Origin: Parapedobacter tibetensis
Lineage (GTDB): Bacteria; Bacteroidota; Bacteroidia; Sphingobacteriales; Sphingobacteriaceae
Length of the DNA: 64,000 nt
Reading direction: 5' to 3'
NCBI RefSeq assembly: GCF_024704835.1
Contig: NZ_JAMXBE010000001.1
Coordinates: 616,577 to 680,576 of the forward strand
Part shown: piece by piece, positions 7,557-17,100 of the stretch
How the letters are laid out: every line of letters starts with the position of its first letter
Numbering within the stretch: position 1 is the stretch's first letter
Program-made: the position numbers and the translations under genes
The notes under the pieces: model-generated
Database searches by the model: none
What the model was told of the DNA's origin: nothing
The model's input: the letters and a program-made list of their open reading frames with translations, nothing else

Positions 7557-10500
7557 ATGCCCACTATTCCTCCCCTCAAAATATTGAAAGCCTCCGCAGG
7601 GTCTGGTAAAACGTTCAGCCTTACTGCACATTACCTTATCTTGCTGTTTTCAGGCGAAAACAAATACCGGGAGATACTGGCCGTTACCTTCACCAACAAG
7701 GCCACGGCCGAGATGAAGAGCCGCATCGTTGAAGTGCTGGAAAGCCTGGCTACAGAGGGAGCGCAAAAACCGGACAAAGCGAGCGGTTACCGCGAAATAC
7801 TGCTTGAGGCCTACCCTGAATGGGATGCTGATACCCTGCAACAACGTGCAGCAGCTGTGTACCGCAAAATCCTACATGACTATAGTCGTTTTTCGGTCAG
7901 CACGATCGACGGCTTCACCCAAAAGGTCATCCGCGGTTTTACCTTTGAACTGGGTATCGATGCTACATACAAACTGGAAATGAACCTCCGCAAGGTGAAA
8001 ACCGACCTTGTACTACGGCTTAACCGCTTGCTCGATGAACGCCCGGAACTGCTGCAATGGATTACGGACTATGCCCAAGCTAAAATTGATAAGGACGAAA
8101 ATTGGAATTACCGCTGGGCATTAAATGACTTAGCTTCTGAAATATTCAAGGAGAATTTTCAGGACTTTGACAAAGCGGTGGCCAACATCCCCGAACAGGA
8201 ATTATTTGGCAGCCTAGATAGCTACTGCAACGAAACAATCACCCAATTCGAGAATGGGTTTGGTAAGCTGCTGAAGGAAGCACTGGAAACATTTGAAACA
8301 TCTGGTGTGGACGCCAGTGAACTGGTTGGCAAATCACGCAACCAATTGGCAAAGCTGAATGCATTATCGGCACAAGATCCCCATGGAGCCATAAAAAAAA
8401 TCGAAAAATACATCCACGCACCTGAACAATGGCAAAAGGGGGGACTTACGGGGCCTATGGCGGAACTATACAATAAATTGAATCCTTTGCTCGAACGGAT
8501 TTACGGTTATTTCACCGGCCAAAGTCCGGCCTATTACCTCGCCCAGGCCATCCACGAAAACCTCTATTTCTTGCGTCTGCTTAAGGAAATGAGCGCACTC
8601 CTTGCCGAATGGCGCAAAGAAAATACAGCCCAGCTCATCAGCGATGCCCAAATACTGCTCAACAGCATTGGCATCAACGAGTCGGGCGACCCCACATTCA
8701 TCTGGGAGAAGACCGGTAACCGATACCGGCATTTCTTATTTGACGAGTTTCAGGACACATCCAAGAAACAGTGGGACAACCTGCGTCCCCTGCTTATCAA
8801 TGCCATGGGCAATGCTGCTGGAAAACGCAGTGAACACCTTATCGTGGGCGATGTAAAGCAAAGCATCTACCGCTGGCGCAACGGCGACTGGCGTATCTTG
8901 CTCGATGGGGCCGAACGGCAAATTGCCGAAACGTTCAACGTAAAGGATACCAAATCGCTTATCGCTAACGAGACATTGGAGGTAAACTACCGTAGCTACT
9001 CAACGATCGTCGCGTTCAATAACCTGATTTTCCACCATGCCCCCACTTGGCTGCAGAGTCGGCTCAATGATAAAATAAAGAAAGACTTGGGCGATGAGCG
9101 GTATGAGCAGTGGTGGGTTCCTTCCGGCAATCACGATACGGTTATTCGGGCCTATCAAGACAGTATGCAACGGCTACCCAACGGAGATGGCAGCAAAAAG
9201 GGAGGCACCATACAGGTCGATTTTCTCGAAGTGGAAAGCAATAACCATCGCGCTAACGCCGTGAAAGCCGAAGCACTCCTGCGTTTGTCGGACACGCTTA
9301 TCCAATGGATTGAGGGAAGAAAATACCGTGCCGGACAAATCGGCATACTTGTACGCACCAACAATGAAGCGCGTGAAATCATCCAATACTTGCTCGATAA
9401 ACAAACAGGCTTAACCGTATCCTTTGATGTCATCTCGGGCGATGCCCTCACCTTGGCAAACAATCCATCCATCCGGCTATTGGTAGAAACCTTACGGGCA
9501 TTGATAGGCAAAGCCTCGGATTCGGCTTTATATCGCACCAATTGCATCCATCTATACCGTCAACTGCAAGGTACTGGCACCTTAGTGCCCAATGATTGGT
9601 TACGCATTCGACATAGCAAGCCCGAACAACTAACGGGATTGCTACCTGAATCGCTCTGCCAAAACTGGGATACATGGACACAGCTTCCTTTGGCCGAACT
9701 CATCGAATCGTTGATCGCTGTCTACAGCTTGTGTGACCAGACGGAAAACCTACCCTACATATTGGCTTTCCGCGACCTCATTGCCACATTCACTGCCCAA
9801 GGCGAACGCGGCATACCAGCTTTTCTCGCGTATTGGGAAGAAGAAGGAATAGACAGGGCGCTACCAGCCAATGCTGACATGAATGCCGTGGAAGTGCTAA
9901 CCATCCACAAATCGAAGGGGTTAGCCTTTGATGTGGTGATGATCCCGTTCTGTGGTTGGCCGGTAGATGGCAGGATCAATGGCAACTTTTGGGTAGATAC
10001 CCGAGATACACCTTATGCCTTATTGAGCAAAGCGCCCGTAAAATATAAGGGAGATTTAGGGAAGTCATCACTATATAAAGCGTATTATGAAGAGATGCTC
10101 TTTAACTACATGGATGCCCTCAACACGTTGTATGTAGCCACGACCCGTACACGCAAACACCTTTACATCACCGCACCCGGGAAAAAGGGTGAAGATGACG
10201 TCAACGCACTACTTGCTGGAGACTTGCTATTGGAAGTATTACCTGTCCATGCACATGAATTGGGTGTGGAATTCGATGGTGGGATACATATGGAAGGAAC
10301 GACGGAGGAGGATGCCCCCAAGGGAAGCCGGGAAGATGTTGCAGGCTGGTCTTTTGACCATTATCCGGTATCCAGCCGGATGAAAGAAGAACTGGCGCGG
10401 CCGGAACTGCACGCTGAATTGGATATCGTGCGGCTGGAAGCCGCCAAGCGCCATGGGCAGCTCCTGCATGAGTTGATGGCTTCGGCTACCAACATCCAAG

Positions 10501-10865
10501 ACTTGGAAACCCAACTAGACAACCTGCAAGTGCAGGGATTGTTCCAAACCGAAGAACGCGACGAAATCCTTGCCTTGGCGCAAGCCACCTGGAACCATCC
10601 CCAATTACAGGATTTGCTGGCTGGTGATTACCAGCATTGGAATGAGAAGAGCATCATCTTGTCCAATGGCCGTACCTTACGACCAGATAAGGTATTGGTT
10701 GCCCCGAATGAAACCATCGTCCTGGATTTCAAATTCACGCAGCATGAAGACGATGCATATATAGCCCAGGTTGCGGGATACCAGTCCGTACTGCGTGAAC
10801 TGGGCATGCCCAATGTGAAGGGGTTTATCTATTACGGCGCACTTGGAAAATTAGTAGAAATCTAA
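7557..10865 (+). CDS. addA: UvrD/Rep-family helicase-nuclease, AddA-like subunit
   Basis: A 1102-residue superfamily 1A helicase. Walker A is ASAGSGKT at 12-19, helicase motif II is FDEFQDTS with D396, and HKSKGLAFDVV near 784 is motif V of UvrD/AddA/RecB enzymes. ATTRTRKHLYI (motif VI) follows. The C-terminal region has a RecB-like nuclease end with VLDFKF (D1057, K1059). Its length and the following PD-(D/E)XK partner match the AddAB recombination nuclease, which resects double-strand breaks and degrades foreign linear DNA. The partner gene begins 4 bp after its stop, indicating tight cotranscription. The symbol is given by analogy with AddAB. Confidence 0.85.
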   Translation: MPTIPPLKILKASAGSGKTFSLTAHYLILLFSGENKYREILAVTFTNKATAEMKSRIVEVLESLATEGAQKPDKASGYREILLEAYPEWDADTLQQRAAAVYRKILHDYSRFSVSTIDGFTQKVIRGFTFELGIDATYKLEMNLRKVKTDLVLRLNRLLDERPELLQWITDYAQAKIDKDENWNYRWALNDLASEIFKENFQDFDKAVANIPEQELFGSLDSYCNETITQFENGFGKLLKEALETFETSGVDASELVGKSRNQLAKLNALSAQDPHGAIKKIEKYIHAPEQWQKGGLTGPMAELYNKLNPLLERIYGYFTGQSPAYYLAQAIHENLYFLRLLKEMSALLAEWRKENTAQLISDAQILLNSIGINESGDPTFIWEKTGNRYRHFLFDEFQDTSKKQWDNLRPLLINAMGNAAGKRSEHLIVGDVKQSIYRWRNGDWRILLDGAERQIAETFNVKDTKSLIANETLEVNYRSYSTIVAFNNLIFHHAPTWLQSRLNDKIKKDLGDERYEQWWVPSGNHDTVIRAYQDSMQRLPNGDGSKKGGTIQVDFLEVESNNHRANAVKAEALLRLSDTLIQWIEGRKYRAGQIGILVRTNNEAREIIQYLLDKQTGLTVSFDVISGDALTLANNPSIRLLVETLRALIGKASDSALYRTNCIHLYRQLQGTGTLVPNDWLRIRHSKPEQLTGLLPESLCQNWDTWTQLPLAELIESLIAVYSLCDQTENLPYILAFRDLIATFTAQGERGIPAFLAYWEEEGIDRALPANADMNAVEVLTIHKSKGLAFDVVMIPFCGWPVDGRINGNFWVDTRDTPYALLSKAPVKYKGDLGKSSLYKAYYEEMLFNYMDALNTLYVATTRTRKHLYITAPGKKGEDDVNALLAGDLLLEVLPVHAHELGVEFDGGIHMEGTTEEDAPKGSREDVAGWSFDHYPVSSRMKEELARPELHAELDIVRLEAAKRHGQLLHELMASATNIQDLETQLDNLQVQGLFQTEERDEILALAQATWNHPQLQDLLAGDYQHWNEKSIILSNGRTLRPDKVLVAPNETIVLDFKFTQHEDDAYIAQVAGYQSVLRELGMPNVKGFIYYGALGKLVEI

Positions 10866-10869
10866 CCAT

Positions 10870-13764
10870 ATGACTCCATTTCTTAAACGGGTAGCTACTG
10901 ATTTACTGTCACGGTTCGATGACGGCCTCAACGAGGTAGCCGTGGTATTCACCAATAAAAGGCCCATTGTTTTCCTCCGGAAGCATTTGGCCGATTTATT
11001 GGGTAAGCCCATGTGGAGCCCCCCTTTTTTCACCATACAGGAATTTCTCGCGCAGTCATCGGCATACCCCGAGGCCAGCCCATTATCCCAGTTCTTCGTG
11101 TTGCACAAACTGCATAACGCGCTGCTGCGTGAAGAAGGCCGTCCCGAGGAAACACCCGATGAGTTTTATCCCTTGGCGGAAACCATCCTCAGCGACTTTG
11201 CCCAGCTCGACTATGACTTGGTCAATCCCGAGGAGGTCTATGCCGAATTGCGCGATATCGCCTTGCTCCAACAACGGTTCCCGCATCTCTCAGCAGAACA
11301 GCAACGGTTCATGCAGCAATTCTGGGAATCCTTCTCTACCGGCAAGCAAACGGCCATCCAACAGAAATTCCTGCATCTATGGGCGCGGCTACCCAAACTT
11401 TACCTGCTATTTACGAAGGAATTAGCACAGCAAAAATTAACCACTACCGCTGGCATTTACCGTAATCTTGCCGAAGGCCGTGCGGCCCATCCCGAATTCT
11501 TGGCCGATTACCGGCAAATAGCCTTCATTGGCTTCAATGCGCTTAACCAATGTGAAGCAAAGCTATTCACCCATTGGCAAGAACAGGGAAAAGCACTTTT
11601 CTATTTTGATGCAGACGGCCATTATCTCGATGATGACTTACAGGAGGCCGGGCTTTTTCTCCGCAAAAACCTCTACCAGTATGCGCTACGGAACGCATTG
11701 GGTGATATCCCTAACACATTAAAGACCAAAGCCAACCGGATAGACCTCATCGCAGCCTCGGGTAAAGTGGCCCAAGCCAAATTACTGTCGAAACTATTGG
11801 CTGGGAAGTCCGTCGATCAGGCACCTCCTACGAAGACCGCAATCATTCTTGCCGATGAAAGCCTGCTGATTCCAACACTGCAAAGTCTACCCGATGATAT
11901 CGACTTCAATGTGACTATGGGCTACCCGCTGATGCAGTCTACACTCTTCGGCTTTATCGATCTGTGGTTAACCATCCAACAACACCTCGCCACCAGCCAA
12001 GGCCGCACCGTACATCACTTCGATGTGGAAGCTGTAATTGCTCATCCGCTAGGCGGGGTGTCGCCTGAGGAACGGCATATCATCCAAGAGAAAATCAATG
12101 AAAATGAATGGCTGGAAGTACCCCTTACCGAACTGGAATTAAAAACCGGCAGTTACCCCGCTTTCTTTGCTTTCATGCAGGGCAACGAAAACATCCTTCA
12201 GGGACTGCATTTGCTGCTGGAAGGCGTATTGGAGCAGCGTCAACAGCGCCATGCACTACGGCACATCGAGGCCTCCCTTATCTTGGCAGCAAAAAAGGCG
12301 CTCAACCTCTTGCAGGATGGGCTGGCCGACCAACGGCGCCTATCAACTTCCTTCCTTTGTTCGCTTATCCGGAAAATACTAAAAAGTATTTCCTCACCCA
12401 TCGAAGGCGAGCCCCTGAAGGGCGTACAAATTATGGGCTTGCTCGAAAGCCGTTGCCTCGACTTTGATGAAGTATATATCATTGGTGCAAATGAGGGCAC
12501 ACTACCAAAAATCACGGCTCCCCCCACGTTCATCCCGGACTCCATCCGGCGGGCGCATGGACTTCCCGTGTTAGAAAACCAAGACGCCTTAGGGGCATAT
12601 TTGTTTTATCGGTTGTTGCAATTTCCCCAACACATTACGCTGGTATACAATCAGGTGGTGGATGACAACAACAATGGAGAGGTAACTCGCTTTGTAAGAC
12701 AGTTGGCTTTCGAAAGCCCTTTTGTATTCCACAGCAGTATACAACGGCAACCGGTAAAAGCCTCGGCTATACCCGCACCACTCACCATTGCCAAGACTGG
12801 TGCTGTATGGCAAAAACTGATGCAATATTTGGATACCAGCGACCCCAACCGCCCAAAGCTCTCTGCATCAGGATTGACTACTTTTCTACAGTCGCCTCTG
12901 TTATTTTTTCTTAAATACGTGGCCGAAATCAAGGAACCACCGAAAATAACCGAAGAGTTTGAGATGAATAAGCTCGGATCAGTCGTACATCAGGCAATGC
13001 AGGATTTCTATGAGCGGTTACGCGATAAAAACGACACCATTAATGCCCAGGATATCAGGCAACAGCTGAAAGAATTGCCTCAAATCTGCCTGCAAGCCCT
13101 TTCAAAAGTGCGCTATGGGGTGCCCGGCAAAATCTCCAACCCCAATAGCATGCAACGTATCCTACTCAAAATTGCCGAGGAGTATGCGGCTGTATTTCTG
13201 CATTATGATGCGCAATATGTAGCCCCATTCCGCATTGTTGAACTCGAAAACGAGCAGGATTATTCCATCGAATTTCCCATTACCGTTGATGGTGAATACA
13301 AAACCGTTCGATTATATGGTATTATCGACCGGATAGATGAGGTAAGTGGCAAAACACGTATCGTGGACTACAAGACTGGTCGCGATGAGGTGAAATTCAC
13401 CAGCTTGGAAACGTTGTTTGCCCCGGCATCCGACAAGGGCAACAAAGCCATGATACAAACGCTTTTTTACACTTTTGTGTACGAGCGTGTGACGGGTAAG
13501 ACAGCCGTGGAACCCAACCTATATATTGCCCGCAAGCTCCGTACGGAAGGGCCAATTTTCTATAAGGGCGGACGAGGCGGTTTTGAGGTACAAGGGGTGG
13601 ATTTGGAGGAAATTAAGCAACAATTCACTGATTTCCTAAGGTATACGCTCGAAGAGTTATTCAATCCCAGCATCCCGTTCCGGCACAACGACAATGCCCC
13701 ACGATATCCAAACGACCCTTATCATGAATTTATCGGGCAACCACAGCCTTTAGAGGATGAATAA
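10870..13764 (+). CDS. addB: PD-(D/E)XK nuclease family protein, AddB-like subunit
   Basis: 964 residues, with a start 4 bp after the addA-like stop. The N-terminal two thirds resemble an inactivated helicase scaffold (VVFTNKRPIVFLRKHL near the start, GLLESRCLDFDEVYIIGANEG in the middle), as in AddB. The C-terminal domain has LSASGLTTFLQSPLLFFLKYV and a nuclease core with E..., IVDYKTGR (D833, K835). No four-cysteine iron-sulfur motif is obvious around the nuclease, unlike Firmicutes AddB. It should form the second subunit of a break-resecting helicase-nuclease with the preceding gene product. It converges on the oxidoreductase gene with about 40 bp between stops. Confidence 0.82.
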   Translation: MTPFLKRVATDLLSRFDDGLNEVAVVFTNKRPIVFLRKHLADLLGKPMWSPPFFTIQEFLAQSSAYPEASPLSQFFVLHKLHNALLREEGRPEETPDEFYPLAETILSDFAQLDYDLVNPEEVYAELRDIALLQQRFPHLSAEQQRFMQQFWESFSTGKQTAIQQKFLHLWARLPKLYLLFTKELAQQKLTTTAGIYRNLAEGRAAHPEFLADYRQIAFIGFNALNQCEAKLFTHWQEQGKALFYFDADGHYLDDDLQEAGLFLRKNLYQYALRNALGDIPNTLKTKANRIDLIAASGKVAQAKLLSKLLAGKSVDQAPPTKTAIILADESLLIPTLQSLPDDIDFNVTMGYPLMQSTLFGFIDLWLTIQQHLATSQGRTVHHFDVEAVIAHPLGGVSPEERHIIQEKINENEWLEVPLTELELKTGSYPAFFAFMQGNENILQGLHLLLEGVLEQRQQRHALRHIEASLILAAKKALNLLQDGLADQRRLSTSFLCSLIRKILKSISSPIEGEPLKGVQIMGLLESRCLDFDEVYIIGANEGTLPKITAPPTFIPDSIRRAHGLPVLENQDALGAYLFYRLLQFPQHITLVYNQVVDDNNNGEVTRFVRQLAFESPFVFHSSIQRQPVKASAIPAPLTIAKTGAVWQKLMQYLDTSDPNRPKLSASGLTTFLQSPLLFFLKYVAEIKEPPKITEEFEMNKLGSVVHQAMQDFYERLRDKNDTINAQDIRQQLKELPQICLQALSKVRYGVPGKISNPNSMQRILLKIAEEYAAVFLHYDAQYVAPFRIVELENEQDYSIEFPITVDGEYKTVRLYGIIDRIDEVSGKTRIVDYKTGRDEVKFTSLETLFAPASDKGNKAMIQTLFYTFVYERVTGKTAVEPNLYIARKLRTEGPIFYKGGRGGFEVQGVDLEEIKQQFTDFLRYTLEELFNPSIPFRHNDNAPRYPNDPYHEFIGQPQPLEDE

Positions 13765-13807
13765 GGCTATAAAACGGTAAACCAGCTGGCTATATAAGTC
13801 TGACTGA

Positions 13808-14755
13808 TTACGTCCAAACCATTGCCACTTTTCCTTTGGTGCGCATGGCCTCAATATAGCTTATGGCTTTCGGAATTTCTTTATAAGAATAGGTCTTTTC
13901 TATGTGAACTTTAATTTTCCCGTTTTGAATCAAAGATGCTAATGTCTCTAAATCCTTGGTGTTAGCTTCTGCTGTAAATTGAACCAACGGGAATTTACTA
14001 AAAACTTGTTTTAAAAGCAACGGAATCATATGCCCCATCGTTGTGAAACCTACCATGACACCTCGCTGGCCCATGCGTTTGTAGTCTTTATGTGAAAGAT
14101 TGCCATGCGTGTCAATAATGAGGTTGTATTTCCCTTTGTGTTGATGTATGTTTTCTTGATCGTATGCAATAACCTGATCAGCACCTAATGTTTTTACAAA
14201 ACCACTATTTTTACTGGAACAAACTGCTGTTACATGAGCGCCATAGGCTTTTGCGATTTGCACGGCGAAATGACCGACACCTCCTGAAGAGCCGTTGATA
14301 AATACGGATTCACCTTCTTTGAGTTGTCCATGAGTAATAAGGGCCTGCAAAGCTGTTATTCCGGCAACGGGGACGCTTGCCATTATAGGGAAATCTATTT
14401 CTTCCGGCATAATGGCACAAACATTTGCCGGCACGCAAGTGTATTCAGCAAAAGCCCCTCCTTTAAGTGTTTCACCAAATACGCGGTCTCCAATCTTAAA
14501 CTGCGCTACATTGTTTCCTACTTCTTCTACAATTCCCGCAAAATCCGCCCCGAGAATTTTATCTTTGGGTTTAAACAATCCGAAAGAGAATCGTGCAAAA
14601 AAAGGTTTTCCCCGAAGAATGTGCCAGTCAGCGGGATTGGCTGAATTCGCAGCAACTTTAACCAGAATATGATCATCTTTCAAAGATGGCTTTTCTACCT
14701 CTTCCAATTGAAGGATTTCCGGTCCTCCATATTTTGTTTTTGTGATCGCTTTCAA
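13808..14755 (-). CDS. Zinc-independent NAD(P)H:quinone oxidoreductase-like MDR protein
   Basis: 315 residues of the medium-chain dehydrogenase/reductase superfamily. The N-terminal GroES-like domain starts MKAITKTKYGGPEILQLEEV and includes GADFAGIVEEVG and GDRVFGE. The Rossmann part has INGSSGGVGHFAVQIAKAYG. The zinc-binding cysteines of alcohol dehydrogenases are absent, which points to the quinone-reductase-like branch using NADPH. The start is TTG at 14755; no in-frame ATG fits. The gene begins 45 bp after the thiF-like stop on the same strand, so it may be read through from the thiamine operon, though its job there is unclear. Confidence 0.85.
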   Translation of the reverse strand: MKAITKTKYGGPEILQLEEVEKPSLKDDHILVKVAANSANPADWHILRGKPFFARFSFGLFKPKDKILGADFAGIVEEVGNNVAQFKIGDRVFGETLKGGAFAEYTCVPANVCAIMPEEIDFPIMASVPVAGITALQALITHGQLKEGESVFINGSSGGVGHFAVQIAKAYGAHVTAVCSSKNSGFVKTLGADQVIAYDQENIHQHKGKYNLIIDTHGNLSHKDYKRMGQRGVMVGFTTMGHMIPLLLKQVFSKFPLVQFTAEANTKDLETLASLIQNGKIKVHIEKTYSYKEIPKAISYIEAMRTKGKVAMVWT

Positions 14756-14800
14756 TTTAATTAGTTGTTACTTTTCAATTAATTTCGTTTTGCTATTCGG

Positions 14801-15862
14801 TCACTCCAGCCGTTCAGCATAGGCCTCCACTCCTTGCTTTTTGACCAATTCCACAGCCATGCGACTGCGCTTGCCTGTCGTACAGTAAAACACGACGGGG
14901 CGGTGGGGTGTTCCCTCGTCCGTCAATCCTAGCAGCTCTTCCATGCGCTGTGGCAACTCATGCAGCGGCATGTTGATGTGTCCGTCTTCGTGGCCTTCCT
15001 CGTATTCCCAGAGCTCCCGCACATCCACTAGCAGTGCATCATCGGGGTATTGCCCTGCAGATGGTATCTCCTGTTCATCATAGGCAGGTATCGGTGCATA
15101 ATCCACTCGCAGGGAATGGATATTTTTGTTTTCCTCAATGGGCGAAAAATGAAACGTATCGAATCCATTTCCTGAAACATCCATAACAAGCAATTTCCCA
15201 GACAGCACATCACCATATCTACCCAGCACCTTGATGGCTTCATTGGCCATCAGTGTACCCACGATGCCCGGCAAGACGTTGAGCACACCATCGATGGAGC
15301 ATGAACCACAATTTTCGGGAGCTTCTGGATACAAACAGCGATAGGTGGGGCCATCTTGGTAATTGAATACCGATACTTGCCCGGTATAACGATCTATCGC
15401 GCCGGATACAAAGGGGATGCCCTGTATGACACAAGCATCGTTCACCAAATACCGGGTCTCAAAATTGTCGGTGCCGTCGATAACCAAGTCATATCCATCC
15501 ATCACTTCGAGGGCATTCCTTACCGATAAGGCCTCCATATAGATGGAAAACTTCACAAAAGGCACTTGATTGGCCAATTTCCGTGCTGCCGTTTCCGCCT
15601 TATTTTTCCCTACATCATCAGGGGTAAACAACACCTGCCGGTGCAAGTTGTGAAAACTGACAACATCGTGGTCGATAACACCGATATGGCCCACACCAGC
15701 CGTAGCCAAGTATTGCAAGACTGGACATCCCAATCCACCTGCTCCCACCACCAGCACTTTTGCGGCTTTCAGCCACTCTTGTGCCTGCCTGCCGAAACCG
15801 GCAAGTTTGAGGTGCCGATCAAAATAGGCTTCTTCGGTTTTTGTTAGTTTATTGTCCATCAT
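14801..15862 (-). CDS. thiF: ThiF/MoeB/HesA adenylyltransferase fused to rhodanese domain
   Basis: 353 residues from the first of two adjacent ATGs at 15862; an upstream extension is open but overlaps thiH and looks non-native. Residues 1 to about 240 form an E1-like adenylyltransferase: VVGAGGLGCPV at 38-48 binds ATP, followed by DHDVVSFHNLHRQVLF. The C-terminal rhodanese domain has ALLVDVRELWEYE and the active loop CTTGKRS. In the thi operon it should adenylate the C-terminal glycine of ThiS and pass sulfur through the rhodanese cysteine. Only one CxxC (NCGSC) is visible; the second zinc CxxC pair of MoeB/ThiF appears missing. MoeB duty in molybdopterin synthesis is an alternative, but the operon favours thiamine. 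Confidence 0.88.
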   Translation of the reverse strand: MMDNKLTKTEEAYFDRHLKLAGFGRQAQEWLKAAKVLVVGAGGLGCPVLQYLATAGVGHIGVIDHDVVSFHNLHRQVLFTPDDVGKNKAETAARKLANQVPFVKFSIYMEALSVRNALEVMDGYDLVIDGTDNFETRYLVNDACVIQGIPFVSGAIDRYTGQVSVFNYQDGPTYRCLYPEAPENCGSCSIDGVLNVLPGIVGTLMANEAIKVLGRYGDVLSGKLLVMDVSGNGFDTFHFSPIEENKNIHSLRVDYAPIPAYDEQEIPSAGQYPDDALLVDVRELWEYEEGHEDGHINMPLHELPQRMEELLGLTDEGTPHRPVVFYCTTGKRSRMAVELVKKQGVEAYAERLE

Positions 15863-15909
15863 TTGCCGTGTCGTATTGTCAATCAAATATCGGCTTTTTT
15901 GGTAGATTA

Positions 15910-17040
15910 TTATAGTGCGTTCAACGCATGGTCCCAATCTTTCCATACGGGTTCGTATCCCGCTTGTCTGATGGCTGAAGTCATCTGCTCTGGACTCCGG
16001 CTATCATCGATTTCAAACTGCTCAAGGCTTTGCGGCTCCACGGCATACCCACCAGGATTAGTTTTTGATCCCGCACTAATGGCCGTTATACCCAAGGAGA
16101 TGATGTGATCTCGGAAACGAGGGCTTTCGCGGGTAGACATCGATAGCTCCACCTCGCCATTGAAAAGTCGCCAAGCGCAGATCAACTGTACCAGTTCGCG
16201 ATCGGTGATTGTTGTTTTCGGCTGCATGCCCCCAGCATGTGGCCGGAGTCGCGGAAAAGATACGGAAAACCGGCTCTTCCAATATGTTTTTTCTAGGTAC
16301 TGAAGATGCAAGGCCGCAAAAAAACTATCCGTACGCCAGTCGTCCAGCCCCAGAAGGGCGCCAACCCCGATTTTATGGATGCCGGCGGCACCAATACGGT
16401 CGGGGCACTCCAATCGGTATTCGAAATTGGCTTTTTTGCCCTTGAGATGGTGTTTGCGATAGTCTTCACGGTGGTACGTTTCCTGGTAAACCAAGATGGT
16501 ATTCACCCCTAAAGCATGCAATTCCATATAGTCTTCCATATCTAAGGGCTGCACCTCCATGGAGATCTGTTGGAAATGTTGTTTGACGAGCGGTAGCATC
16601 TTGCGAAAATAGGGCATGCCGACTTGTTTTTTGGCCTCGCCTGTGACCAATAGGACGTGACGGTATCCCATTTCTTTCAGTACATTAATTTCCTGTAACA
16701 ATTCTATCGCGGTGAGTGTCTTCCTTGGAATCTTATTGTCCAGGCTAAAACCGCAATAGGTGCAAATGTTTTGGCATTCGTTGGAGAGATATAAAGGAGC
16801 ATAGAGCTGGATGGTCTTTCCAAAACGCTTTTGTGTGGCCAATCGGCTCATGCCAGCTAGCTGTTCAAGGAAAGGAGCCGCCGCCGGAGATATCAAGGCT
16901 TTGAAGTCTGCCAATGACCGTTTCTCACGAGCCAGTGCTCGTTGTACATCAGCCTCAGTAATCCGATAGATGGATTGCAGCTCATCGTCCCAATTGTATT
17001 GGTTGAATATCGGTGTGAACATTTTCCTTCGGTTATCCAT
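15910..17040 (-). CDS. thiH: 2-iminoacetate synthase ThiH
   Basis: 376 residues from the ATG at 17040 (a TTG lies three codons upstream). A radical SAM tyrosine lyase that cleaves tyrosine to dehydroglycine for thiazole formation. The cluster motif CQNICTYC has C89, C93 and C96. The C-terminal half has the ThiH-type sequences KIGVGALLG, FSVSFPRLRPHAG and SAGSKTNPGGY. It works with ThiG, encoded immediately upstream across a 7-bp repeat spacer, and is followed by the thiF-like gene after 47 bp. Its presence implies the anaerobic-type (ThiH) rather than the glycine oxidase (ThiO) route. Confidence 0.95.
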   Translation of the reverse strand: MDNRRKMFTPIFNQYNWDDELQSIYRITEADVQRALAREKRSLADFKALISPAAAPFLEQLAGMSRLATQKRFGKTIQLYAPLYLSNECQNICTYCGFSLDNKIPRKTLTAIELLQEINVLKEMGYRHVLLVTGEAKKQVGMPYFRKMLPLVKQHFQQISMEVQPLDMEDYMELHALGVNTILVYQETYHREDYRKHHLKGKKANFEYRLECPDRIGAAGIHKIGVGALLGLDDWRTDSFFAALHLQYLEKTYWKSRFSVSFPRLRPHAGGMQPKTTITDRELVQLICAWRLFNGEVELSMSTRESPRFRDHIISLGITAISAGSKTNPGGYAVEPQSLEQFEIDDSRSPEQMTSAIRQAGYEPVWKDWDHALNAL

Positions 17041-17051
17041 TTTCAGCAATT

Positions 17052-17100
17052 ATCTATTGTCTCACGTCTCAAATCTCAAATCTAATGTCTAGCGTCTAAT
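17052..17100. repeat. 7-bp-period degenerate tandem array between thiG and thiH
   Basis: Seven consecutive heptamers on the plus strand, each fitting [AG]TCT[AC]NN: atctatt, gtctcac, gtctcaa, atctcaa, atctaat, gtctagc, gtctaat. The last one contains the thiG stop codon (17096-17098). The array fills nearly the whole spacer between the two genes. Confidence 0.75.

Noticed and set aside
15859..15946. 28-codon N-terminal extension of the ThiF-like protein overlapping thiH
   Set aside because: The family begins near the double ATG at 15862/15859, and the extension would place TTG/GTG-type translation inside thiH without conserved sequence.
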